A stretch of DNA of 64,000 nt from Karstenula rhodostoma CBS 690.94 (Eukaryota > Ascomycota > Dothideomycetes > Pleosporales > Didymosphaeriaceae): NCBI GenBank assembly GCA_010093485.1, contig MU001508.1, positions 944,051 through 1,008,050 of the forward strand, given 5' to 3'. Position 1 is the first letter of the stretch. Each line of letters opens with the position of its first letter. A program made the translations under genes and the position numbers. The notes under the pieces were generated by a model. The model was given only the letters and a program-made list of their open reading frames with translations. It did not search any database and was not told the origin of the DNA. Below are positions 1 to 9,847 of the stretch, piece by piece.

Positions 1-652
1 CTCTACATCATTGATGGAGACCCCACATCGCGCCATTAGTAATGCTGTTGCGTGCAAAGGCATTGACAGCCGGCGATGCATTTGTGGCGAGTCGAATGTT
101 CGTCCAGCCGAGGTTAGCCGCTGTCACCGGAACTGTGGATGAAGTCGTTCCGACGCGCGCGTTGCCGAGACGAACCTTCACGATATCCACACATCAAAAT
201 GGTGCTCAAGGATGGAGACATACGCACATGTACTGAAATGCCTACTGCGAACCCAATAACAGAATGTGGAACGACGACTTCAAAGTCGAAGAGGGAACAG
301 TAGATCCCTAAGACGAGGTTTGTATGCATCATTATGTATTAACAGAGGAATACACACAATCAGGCCTGGAACGACCCTGATAGCCCACTCCCCGAAGACG
401 CCAGAATCCGCTCGCGCAGATTTCATTTGAACAACCCACCCCCAACAATGCATGACCCAGGATGATTTCCAGAATGCGAAGTGACTATGCAAGGAGAACA
501 AGACGGATATCCACGACTCCACTCAAACGCCGCATCGCCAACGCTCAGCGATCTCGATAGACAAACAACGCCGCTTGGGAACCCGGCAACTCAAATCGGA
601 AAAAGCCAACGCTCTGTCTAAAATATCAGTCAACAAGTCGAAAAGAAGGTAT
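1..652. other. Left-edge intergenic region, no supported gene
   Basis: This is the 3' flank of the kinesin gene up to the window edge. A short open frame on the minus strand (about 8-190) reads like ordinary protein (it contains a VTAANLGWTNIRLATN stretch) but has no clear start, splice sites or recognisable domain, so I do not call it. It could be the terminal exon of a gene lying mostly outside the window. Confidence 0.4.
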
Positions 653-3600
653 TCATCGCCAAGCACTCTTCGAAGAAGGTATGAAGCTGCTCCTCGATCC
701 AGTCGAGCTGTTGCTTGCAATTCGAATTGGCGCCCTATTCAACGATCCACCTGCGCCTCGATCTTCGCCAGTCATAGTCACAGTCGTTCTTCGCGCCGGC
801 CCCTTGACTATAGCGGCAGGTCGCGGGCTAAGGACGCTGGCTCTCCAGTCAACATCGCGGTCTCCCTTGACCATCCGGCGCGCTGCACCAGCCGAGAGGA
901 GCGTGTTCTCACTCTGGGGACTGCCTGTCGCGGCAGAGGGACTGCGACGGCGATGTGCGCGGTTCATTGGCACGGAGCCATGCACTCCTGACGAGCGTCT
1001 CTTCATTGCTGATCCGATCTTGCGCGCATCCGATTGATCCATGTTCCACTTCTCCTCATCTGATCCAGAAGATGCGTCTGTAGAGGTCAGGTCCGCAGCA
1101 TTCTCGATGCTCTGCAGTGACGAATGGCGGATTGTGTTTGTGCCAATTTCCCGCAGAGGAGACGTATCTGAGTCCGAAGAGAGAGCATGGGAACCATCGG
1201 ACTTCTTCGAAAGGAAGCCCGTCTGGAATCGGCTCGACTTTGATTTAAGATCGATTGATGCTTTCGGAGGGCTTGGTATAGGGGAGGAACCACCGTTTTG
1301 GTCCGGTACAGGAGCGTCGATCGGTATGGAGAACACAGGCGGAGGAATATCAATGGACGAGCTTGTTGGGGTTGACTCCACTGGATCCGGCGTCTTCTGG
1401 AACTCCGCCAGCGTGCCATTTTCTGTATCATCCCTCCACCGGACGCCACGTTTAGCTTTGGAGGGTGACTTCTTCTTCAATGGAGAAAATTGCACGCTCT
1501 TCTTTGCATTACCCATCTTACGCGGCCGGCGAGGCGAGCCCTTCGGTGGTGATGCCGCCAGGTAAGTTGCTTCAGTGAATGATGGTGCTGCCAGGGGTCG
1601 CACCTCAGAAGGGCCTGTCTTGTTATACAGTGGCGCCCTGCGCTTGGGCGTGCCTTTCTGGGTAGGCGCAAAGAATTCCGTGACCGGAAGATTACCATCT
1701 GGTCGGACCGCTCGTGCAGTGGCGATTGTGCAAGAGTTCATTATTTGTGTGAGAATCTTCCTCGCCGCTTGGACGGCCTCCTCTTCGTCCATTTGGGTGA
1801 TCTGACTCAATATAGCGACCGTCTCAATGTGGGCCTGGACGAGTACTTGCACAACTGCAGCGTCGCCACCCTTTTCTTGATCCAGAAGCACACCCAGCGC
1901 CTCCCGTTCCGCGTTCGACTTCAGGATCTCGTATTCGCGCTTGATGTTTGCAGCATCGTGGCTGTCGTCAGAACCGTCGATTTCGCCAAGTTGCCGCAAG
2001 CCAAATTGTAGAGCAGTGTCTAGCTTGCTAGTCCAACTAGAGCGCTCCAGGCGGCGGTGGCAGTGCTGTCTTGTTTGCTCGAGCTCAGCTGAGATTCCGA
2101 TTGCTGTGTCCCTCACTGCGGTCACTTGGGATGGCATGACTTCGTTTTCCCGAAGGTCCTGAACTTGGTCGAAGGCGGCTACCCAGGCTGATATCAGGGA
2201 TACACGTTTCTCGGCTTGCTTCAGAGTCTTCAGCAGTCCCAATCTCTCCTTTCGGTCCGTCTCGGAATCTGAGTAGGCTTGTCGTAGCCGCCCTATAGCT
2301 TCGCGTACAATGAGTTCTTTCTTCTCGCTCTGCTTCTGGAATTTGACGAAGGCACTTGCGTCGGAGTCCTTTTGCTTCTTCATAAGTTCGTCGATCAGCA
2401 CCCTCTGCTCATCAATTTTCTTCAAGTAATCCTTCACATGTCTATTAACATTGAAGACATTCTTGGTCACCTTGGTCTGAATGTTCTTTGCCCGATTCGC
2501 GTATCGCAGGGTGTTCTGCGTCTCGTCGAAATGTGCGCTCGAGGGACTGACGCAGACAATCATGACTGTCCGACAATTCCCACCAAGCGAGAACTTCAGC
2601 AGGCGAGTAAGCTTAGAGTTCCGGTATGGGATGTGGTTCCTTTTCCGTGGGTCACACAAGGCGTTGATGCAGCTTCCCAATGCGAGCAGGGATTTGTTGA
2701 TGTTCGCGCCTTCAATCAGTCGTTCCCCACGGTTCTTGGTCACAGAGGCGCGCTCGCTGCCAGCCAGATCGATTATGCTGAGGGTCGCCATGGTATGCGG
2801 TTCGTTAACCGACGCATTTCGAGCTTTCGAGGACACATTGATTTGCAGAACGGCATGGGATCGTGAAGAGGTTGCGTTGGCTTCGGTCGGCGACATTGTT
2901 CGATACTCGTTCCCCCGTACGATGATGTCCATGACTTCTTGTACCTTGAAATGGTCAGCAGCTGCGCGTTTAGTGGCTGTGGTGACTTACATTTTGCGGG
3001 TGGTGGCTGGTCAAACCTGCAACTGAAACAGTTTGGTTTGCATCCTCTCGCAGCATCAGTGTTTGTTTACTACCGCCCTCCACAAGCAGATCGCGGATCG
3101 TCTCATTGTAGATCTCGAGGTAAGAAAGTGTGACTTCGGTTGTCTTCTCTCCCTGCACTTCGGTGATCTTCTCGAAGAGTTCCTGCATTGTGAGGAATAT
3201 TATTCCCGGTTGCTGTGAGGTTCCCCTGTCGAACATTAGATGTGGCGCAAGAGATCGGCACCAATTGATGAACGTACGTGATTGTGTGTGTCTTTCCGCA
3301 GCCCGTTGCACCGTATGCGAAAACGGTAGCATTGTATCCGTCCAATACGCTGTCAAGCAAGGGCTTCGTGGTCGACTCGTATACATCGCCCTGCGTTGTG
3401 TTCTCGTCAAAGACGCGGTCGAATGCAAACGTCTGGTCCTTTACTCGCTTTCCTTGCGGGAGGAAGCTTTTCGAGAAACGCTGTACGGGGTTGTCCTCTG
3501 GTGGGTCGAATACTCTAGGGTGGTGTCAGTCTCTGCGCGAGTAGCCACAGGTTGTTTGAGCCACATACAGGCACTTCTCGTCTAGGACTTTGATGACCGG

Positions 3601-3765
3601 ACGGATCCCCTTCGAATGGAGCTTGGGCGTCGGCAATGCCGCCAGTGAGCCATCCCCAAGAAAGAGCGTCGTGTTATCGCTTTTCGTCAATTGCGCTGCC
3701 TCGCGGATGGTAAACGGGCGCACTCGTACGGTGACGGAGATGGAGGACGCGCCGTCAGCGACCAT
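653..3765 (-). CDS. Kinesin-8 family motor protein (KipB/Kip3-like)
   Basis: Plus-end-directed microtubule motor; kinesin-8 proteins regulate microtubule length and mitotic spindle dynamics. Four exons join in frame: 3765-3569, 3514-3278, 3225-2991 and 2944-653, with GT-AG introns of 54, 52 and 46 bp, giving 986 residues, close to the usual fungal kinesin-8 length. The motor domain is N-terminal: P-loop GATGCGKT at residues 134-141, switch I NATSSRSH and switch II DLAGSE in exon 4. The GATGCGKT form of the P-loop is typical of kinesin-8. A neck/coiled-coil region rich in K, E and Q follows (for example LKKIDEQRVLIDELMKKQKD). The last 300 or so residues are Ser/Pro/Lys-rich and look disordered. 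The start at 3765 opens directly into the VTVRVRPF motor strand. The family call is firm; the exact orthologue is inferred. Confidence 0.93.
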
Positions 3766-4305
3766 GGTTGTGCTCTGTTAATTGTATTGCTTGTTAGTCC
3801 CACGCAGCTCCTGCAACAGTAATTAGGAGCGTCTCGTCAGCGAGGGTCGTTGGTGAGGATAGACGTGCGGAACGGTAGGGCGGGCATCGGAAAGTTCAAT
3901 GTTTACGTGCAGTCCGTGCACAAAACAGACAGGGATCTGAATCCAGCAACCACGACCCAACGCCAGCGCATGTGCGCAACATCACTTCAGGTGAGCTATT
4001 GGTGCCACGGGCTCATGATCTCATGTTGTCGTCTATCATTTCCAATTGCGTGGTACTCTTGGATGCATGTTCCACTGCACTCGTACGTGCCCTTGCCTAG
4101 ACACACCACGCAACGATTGCAGCTGCTCTACATCAACTCGGGATCCATCGCATGCGTATCTACACATGTATGCGCCAGTCGTACATGTTGGTCGTGGTTC
4201 CGCATCCTCGTCCTTCCCGGTTTATGCCTGGTATATGCCCCGTAACGCCCGTTTAACGCCGTGATGCCATGCACTTTTCCGAAATGCCACTCTTGGCCAG
4301 GCACA
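3766..4305. other. Intergenic region between kinesin and the next minus-strand gene
   Basis: It should hold the kinesin promoter and the 3' end of the neighbouring gene. I see no gene, RNA or repeat in it; short open frames here lack protein-like composition. Confidence 0.5.
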
Positions 4306-4872
4306 TCACCCCTCAAACTCCCTTCCGCCTCCGACATCCATCTCGTTCTCGACGCCGTAGTTGTCCTCGTAGCTTGCCAGCTTCACGCCCCACATGTCTA
4401 CCTTCCTTCCATCTGCCCTCTCAAGGTCCGCGTCCTCTTCTGACCGGTTGCCCTTCCATCGGAAAGCGAGTACGGCGCCATCTCGAAGCCCTGCGCCCTT
4501 CGGACAGTCCTTGACGCTATCTGCACCGACGGCACCCGACTTCTTCGGGCATCCCGCCTTCGCCTTGCCCTTGCCCTTCAGATCCTCCGCGTCCTCTTCC
4601 TCCAGCGGTGAGTACTCCCACTCCCCCAACTGAAAGCCTCTGTGCGGATCGTTGATACTGCTAGGGCGGCCGAGCTCAATGTCTGAAGGCGAGGGTGGCA
4701 ATGAGATCGGCTCCGAGTCGCTATCCCTGAGACCGGTCTCCTCGAGTGCTTTGTAGAGTTGCTCTTTGATCGTGGTAAAGGTTTGCAGCGGGTCGACGTG
4801 TAGGAGGACAGTGGTCTTGTGAGACTTGAGGCGGAGCGTCCATGTTTGTGCCGAAGATGTAGTGAAAGCCAT
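4306..4872 (-). CDS. Small conserved hypothetical protein, possible ubiquitin-like N-terminal fold
   Basis: Single-exon frame of 188 residues starting at a true ATG (4872). Residues 1-50 (MAFTTSSAQTWTLRLKSHKT then TTVLLHVDPLQTFTTIKEQL) have the alternating beta strands and helix expected of a ubiquitin-like fold: a leading strand, a K/H turn, a second hydrophobic strand, and a T-x-x-x-I-K helix. The middle is acidic and Ser/Pro-rich (SISLPPSPSDIELG), followed by a basic KGKGKAKAGCPKKS patch. The C-terminal part has DGAVLAFRWKG and VDMWGVKLASYED motifs. I recognise the general look of a conserved ascomycete protein but not a function. It is divergent from the Tim17-family gene, with 306 bp between the two start codons. 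Confidence 0.75.
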   Translation of the reverse strand: MAFTTSSAQTWTLRLKSHKTTVLLHVDPLQTFTTIKEQLYKALEETGLRDSDSEPISLPPSPSDIELGRPSSINDPHRGFQLGEWEYSPLEEEDAEDLKGKGKAKAGCPKKSGAVGADSVKDCPKGAGLRDGAVLAFRWKGNRSEEDADLERADGRKVDMWGVKLASYEDNYGVENEMDVGGGREFEG

Positions 4873-5178
4873 CTTGCGGCCAGGATGCGCTTGGGTGGAG
4901 CCAAGCTCTGGATTTGAGGTTTGACAGACGGATGCAGTCGGTACCTGAACCGCGAAACAGTATTAGATTAATCGAAGTTGGACTTGAAGCTCCGCACGAG
5001 TATGTGCGCAGAGGCAACGGTGGGGCTTATTGAGATCTAGATGGGGGGCGCGCCAAAGTCGCGCATCCCTGCCGCGCAAACTCTTGGCGGATGCGGCTTC
5101 CCGTGAGCTTGCGGGTCACCATTTCGAAAGCGCAATTGCTGTCACAACACATCATATATCCTCACCTTGGGACGCACA
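4873..5178. promoter_or_regulatory. Bidirectional promoter interval
   Basis: 306 bp separate the start codons of two divergent genes, so both promoters must lie here or overlap the transcribed leaders. I see no clear TATA element or named factor site. Confidence 0.5.
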
Positions 5179-5916
5179 ATGGCAACGACACATCCAGACG
5201 CAGATCTACCGAATGGCACCAACACTTCTGCATCCACATCGCCACCACCGTCCACAGCGCACTCGCCCCATCGCCTCGGCATGCCTTTCGACCGGCGCCT
5301 CCTTCTCGCGACATTCACATCCTTCTCTTGCGGCTCGATGCTCGGTTATCTGAACACCTCGCGGCTTGCCTCCCTCCGCTTCCGTGCCGAAAATGCCCAC
5401 CGCCTGCCTATCTCCCAGCCTGGCTGGTACCTCTACCACAAGTCCAAGAACTACTACAAGCTCAAGTACGGCATCACCGCTGGCCTGCGTTCAGGCGTAT
5501 ACCTCGCCGCATGGACGTCTATCTTCTTCCTTGTTGAAGAGTCCATAGACGTGTTCAGGGGGACGTGGAGGGCGGGGCGCACGTTTGGGGAGATGGAAGG
5601 CATTAGTGAGCTAGACATCGAGAAGGTGGATACAGGGGTGGAGAAGAGTAGGGACTTTTTGAGTAGTGTGGTCGCAGGCATGGTCACAGGCGGATTGTGG
5701 TCGGCGTGGAACAAGTTCCCGGTCCTGACTGCTGCGCGGACCATCAGGATGGGATTGTTTGCAGGACTAGGTTACGGTGTTTTCCAGGACGGTCTGACTT
5801 GGGCAAGGGGGAAGACAGGAGGTGTGGTCAATGATGCGGAGAGCTGGATCTACAGGGGTGCGAAGAACAGACGGCAGAGCACAGACACCAGCGGAGAGTT
5901 GGAACAGCAAGAGTAG
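5179..5916 (+). CDS. Tim17/Tim22/Tim23-family membrane protein, TIMMDC1-like
   Basis: Intronless frame of 245 residues. The in-frame codon 12 bases upstream is TTG, so the ATG at 5179 is used. After a Ser/Thr/Pro-rich N-terminus, hydrophobic or glycine-rich segments occur at about residues 35-55 (LLLATFTSFSCGSMLGYLNT), 95-120 (YGITAGLRSGVYLAAWTSIF), 160-180 (VVAGMVTGGLWSAWN) and 190-215 (IRMGLFAGLGYGVFQDG). The glycine-spaced helices match the Tim17/22/23 superfamily of mitochondrial inner-membrane proteins. Length and the strong second helix followed by an acidic loop resemble TIMMDC1, a complex I assembly factor, more than the core translocase subunits, which are shorter. Superfamily is fairly sure; the TIMMDC1 assignment is inference. 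Confidence 0.78.
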   Translation: MATTHPDADLPNGTNTSASTSPPPSTAHSPHRLGMPFDRRLLLATFTSFSCGSMLGYLNTSRLASLRFRAENAHRLPISQPGWYLYHKSKNYYKLKYGITAGLRSGVYLAAWTSIFFLVEESIDVFRGTWRAGRTFGEMEGISELDIEKVDTGVEKSRDFLSSVVAGMVTGGLWSAWNKFPVLTAARTIRMGLFAGLGYGVFQDGLTWARGKTGGVVNDAESWIYRGAKNRRQSTDTSGELEQQE

Positions 5917-6743
5917 GAATCGAGCAAAGACAGGCATGTAACTGTCATGTTCAGGAAATCTCAACTCAGGAAGAAGAAACACGGAAGCCGACAGGTCACG
6001 GCTTCAGCCGATGGACTCCAGCACTGCATAATCGGAGACTGGCAACCATCTTCGAATTAAATTCACCACTTCACGATCAGATCGTCCCCGCAGTCGGTCC
6101 GATTGTTTCTGTAGCATTGGTGGAACAGATCATGCTGAGCATATTCTCGTCTAGAGGCTCGCCTGGAGGGTTGTGTATGAAAGAAGAAAACCGGAACAAG
6201 CCACAGTTGGCTAGCGGCCTGGTACTTTGGATGGCGTCGCACCGATGCACACCAAAGACCACCGCGACATTTTGATCGATGACCTTGTACAATAGATGAC
6301 TATGGTTCGCTGTGCAGATCACATTGAAGAGCTAATGTCGAAACAAGCCTCACTACATTACCGAGTCACATGTACGAATGGTTGTTGTGAGTCAGGTTGT
6401 ATACCATACCTAATGCGATGGACAAACTGGGTTTCGACGCGGACGGTAACGTTGGCAACTGACTGCGTTGCAACGCATATTTGTGCGAATACGCCATGTA
6501 TACCCGCTACTCAATCTTCGCTTGTATTGATACACACACAAACACTATGAGCTACGCATATGGAAGCTGCTCTCCAGATCATTACTATCCTATCCCTATA
6601 CTGAAGACCTGACACCCAAAAAGAGTCGATGGCGACACGTTGGATCGCACACAATCGCGTGCCGAGCGCCGAAGCACGTCTCGAGCCGCGTCACCCAATA
6701 TCCACCAACGCGCATGCCTAAAATCCCGCAACCTCAATCAAGG
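5917..6743. other. Intergenic flank leading to the AT block
   Basis: Contains the 3' end of the Tim17-family gene and then unique sequence with normal base composition up to the target duplication of the first transposon. Several short open frames overlap on both strands but none resembles a protein. Confidence 0.45.
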
Positions 6744-6752
6744 AAAATCACC

Positions 6753-7168
6753 GGATCGACGTCGCGGGCAGGCCTCTAAGTAATCGCGGGCAGGCCTATA
6801 ACTAAATTAGGCTAAGTTTTATATAGGCTAAGGAGCTATTTTAGAATACTACTCTATAAGGTAAATTACTATAGGGTAAAGGTTTTTTTTAATAACTAAG
6901 TTATAAGTAATATATATTAATTAATATATAAATTCTTAGTATTAGTATTATTTTAGCTAGTATTATATATTATATCTATTATTAATACTATATATTAAGT
7001 CCCTAGTAATAATATAGTAGCTCTACTATTAAGAAATATTATATATCTATAGTAATTTATACTATTATATAATTTCTTTATATAGCTCCTTAGTCTATAT
7101 AAAACTTAGCCTAATTTAGTTATAGGCCTACTTATAATTACTTAGAGACCTATCTATAATATAGATCT
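6753..7168. mobile_element. MULE-type miniature element (MITE), 416 bp
   Basis: The two ends, 6753-6838 and 7083-7168, are inverted repeats of 86 bp each, differing almost only by C-to-T or G-to-A changes. The terminus starts GGATC. Immediately outside is a 9-bp duplication, AAAATCACC at 6744-6752 and AAAATTATC at 7169-7177; the two differences are C-to-T. Long TIRs plus a 9-bp target duplication are the hallmark of Mutator-like elements. The 244-bp interior has no coding capacity, so this is a non-autonomous copy. The outer 45 bp of the left TIR keep their CpG and CpA sites, while the rest is mutated. Confidence 0.85.
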
Positions 7169-7185
7169 AAAATTATCTAGATAAT

Positions 7186-7250
7186 AAATCTATATTATAG
7201 GTAGGCCTCTAAGTAATTATAGATAGGTCTATAATTAAATCTAGTTAAGT
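7186..7250 (+). repeat. Left terminal inverted repeat of the large MULE
   Basis: Matches the reverse complement of the right end (39908-39993) with transition differences; for example right-end GGATCCACGTCACAGGC appears here as AAATCTATATTATAGGT. Inward of about 7250 the match becomes unclear. Confidence 0.8.
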
Positions 7251-7464
7251 ATATATAAAGGGTTCTATAGACTAAGATACTATATAAATAAACTATATTA
7301 TAATATAATTTATTATAAGTATATAGTATTTTTTAATAGTAAAGCTACTATAATATTACTAGAGGTTTAATAAAGTAAATTTAATTAGATAAAAGTCTAA
7401 CTATATAAGAAAGTTTTATAATAAATATATATATATATACCCTTTTTAGTTAGCTTATATATAG

Positions 7465-7535
7465 ACACTGGGTGCGCCTTAGCCACTTTTTTAGTCCCCC
7501 TTTATTTATATATTAGTAAAGCACAACGCGCCTTT
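7465..7535. other. Short unmutated-looking island within the AT block
   Basis: About 70 bp containing CACTGGGTGCGCC, AGCCAC and GCACAACGCGCC, i.e. several intact CpA, TpG and CpG sites, whereas neighbouring kilobases have almost none. A GCGCC-T-rich-CCCC pattern occurs twice (around 7474 and 7528). Identity unknown. Confidence 0.6.
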
Positions 7536-7826
7536 TTATCCCCTCTACTTTATTAAGTTACCCTACCTTATAGTAAATCTCTATAATATATATATATATA
7601 TAAATATAAAAGTAGTCTATATATAAAATTAATTTTTATTAAATTTTAAGAAATTATTTACCTATAATATTACTTATTTTAAGTTAATCTTTACTAGTTT
7701 TTATATAGTATATAGTATATAAGTAGAGATATTAGTATATATTAAATTATAAATAATTACTACTTATAAAAACTCTTTTATATATATATTAATATTATTA
7801 TATATTATTTATAAATACTATATTAG

Positions 7827-7881
7827 CTATTTAGAGGTAGCCTAATTATAGATTAATAATATCTATAAATATTATATTAAC
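7827..7881. repeat. 54-bp tandem repeat, left part split by the gypsy insertion
   Basis: One full unit (starts CTATTTAGAGG, ends ATTATATTAA) abuts the 5' LTR, with part of an earlier unit before it. The same unit continues after the 3' LTR, showing the retrotransposon landed in a pre-existing minisatellite of the MULE. Confidence 0.8.
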
Positions 7882-8127
7882 TATAAGGATTAATTTAATC
7901 TAAAATTAAATCCCTTTATAGGATATTTACCTATCTTTAAGTTTAGACCTTATCTAGTAGCCTATATATAGATTAGTTAATAGATTTTAAATATCTAGTA
8001 TATAGAAAATCCCTCTCTAAAACCTTCTCTATCTTAGTATTTTAAATTTAGTTTTAATTTATATAGTTTCTTTTATTTATCTAATTTTAAAAGTATTTAC
8101 TCTATTTAGCTATATCCTAGCCTTATA
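7882..8127 (+). repeat. 5' LTR of the gypsy element
   Basis: 246 bp, same length as the 3' LTR and aligned without gaps by eye; the differences I see are transitions. Target duplication TTAAC precedes it at 7877-7881. Confidence 0.88.
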
Positions 8128-9847
8128 TTAAATTTAAAACCTCTTCTTTTAACTAGAGATTAGTAACTATAATATCTACCTTTAGCTCTTTAGGTATAGA
8201 AAGATCTACTAAAATCCTAAATTTTTTTTAGGTTAGCTATTAAGGTACTAGAATATCCTCTAAAGTCCTTATTAAAGACTAGCTATTAAGATACTAGAAT
8301 ATTCTCTAAAGTTTTTATTAAAAGACTAGCTATTAAGGTATTAGAATATCCTCTAAAATTCTTATTAAAGACTAGCTATTAAGATACTAGAATATCCTTT
8401 AAAGTCCTTATTAAAGGCTAGTTATTAAGGCGCTAGAATATCCTCTTAGATTTTTTAAACTCCCTTAAAAACTTACTAATATTAGATACTTTTAGTAGAA
8501 TTAACTACTATAAAAATTAAATCCCTTTTAGATAGAAATATATATCTACTATAGATATACTAAAAATAATATATATATCTTTAATAAATAGGTTTAAAAT
8601 AGAACTAATTACTTACTTATTATTTATACCTTATTTATCTAAACTTACCTTTTACTCTTATAATAAATATTAATTTATATAATATTTTTATTTTAGATAG
8701 CTCTTTCTTTTTATTTACTTTATCTCTAAATAGCTCTATACCTACTATACTACTACTTATAACTAAGTATATAAAAATAAAATCTCTAGTATCTAAATAG
8801 TCTATTAATAGAAATTTAATACCTTTCTTTTAGAGCTATACTAGAACTTACTCTATAAGCTATACTACTAAAATAATAATAATTTTTAATTTTAGTAAAA
8901 AAAACCTTAATAATATTTTAAAAGTAAATAACCCCTATTATAGTATAACTATAGGTAAAATACTATATATACTACTTTAAGGTTACTTACCTATTCTAAT
9001 ATAAGAATAGGTACTAGTAGTTAAAGCCTTTAGTATATAACCTTCCTATAAGCTAAAAGACCTATTTTTTTAAATTAAACTTTTCCTACTAGAACTAAAT
9101 ATCTAGTTACCTAAAGGTACTAAAGAATACCTAGCTAATATTAGTAAGGTTAAAAAGGAATTAGACCTCTATTAGAATCCTAGAACTAGAAATTATAAAA
9201 AAGAAAAAAATAACTTTAAAACTAGTTTATAAGTAGTTAGACTATAAGAGCTAAAGGAAGTATCTAAACTATATATAACCTTTACTAATATTAATATAAT
9301 TATTCTAAATCTAATTACTTTAGATAGAAAGTATTTAGAGATTTTAAACTACTAAAGTCTAGAGTTTACTACTACTTCTAATATATATAAGCTATATTAA
9401 GGCTAATATAGTCTTATTTACTATAAAGCTATAGTTTATAATCTTATTCTATTATATATATAAAGTATAGAACTAGTAATAAAAACTAGTTTAATAAAAT
9501 ATTAATTTAAATAATAAAATTAATATTATAATAGACTTCTAGATATAGACTTAAAAAAAAAATAGTTATTTATAAACTAAGATTATAGAACTAAAAAAGA
9601 CTACTAAGGCTAAGAATTAACTAATATAGATAATAATTAGTAACTTAAATAGTAATAATAACTTTAAGTTATTCTACTAGTTTAGCGCTTCCCCTATTAA
9701 GCTAGTACCTACTATTAAATATAATACTAAACTAGTTATTTTAAAAATAGATAGTTAGTAAAGTATAGGCTATTCTACTATAGGCTAATATATCCTAAAA
9801 GTAAATACCCCTAATAAATATTTCTATAAAGTACTAAACCTTTACTA
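8128..9847. other. AT-rich segment after the 5' LTR, unidentified
   Basis: About 1.7 kb, heavily RIP-mutated. It may be gypsy untranslated leader, part of a further nested insertion, or both. It contains the 46-bp minisatellite described separately. No domain could be read. Confidence 0.4.
8236..8446. repeat. 46-bp minisatellite, about 4.6 copies
   Basis: Tandem units beginning GCTATTAAGGTACTAGAATA follow one another with transition differences; the last partial unit keeps a GGCGCTAGAATATCC variant. It lies about 110 bp inside the 5' LTR. Confidence 0.82.

Noticed and set aside
8..190. Minus-strand exon at the left edge
   Set aside because: Protein-like but too short, with no start, splice acceptor or domain.
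8236..8446. CRISPR-like array
   Set aside because: Units are contiguous without unique spacers, in eukaryotic RIP-mutated DNA; a plain minisatellite.
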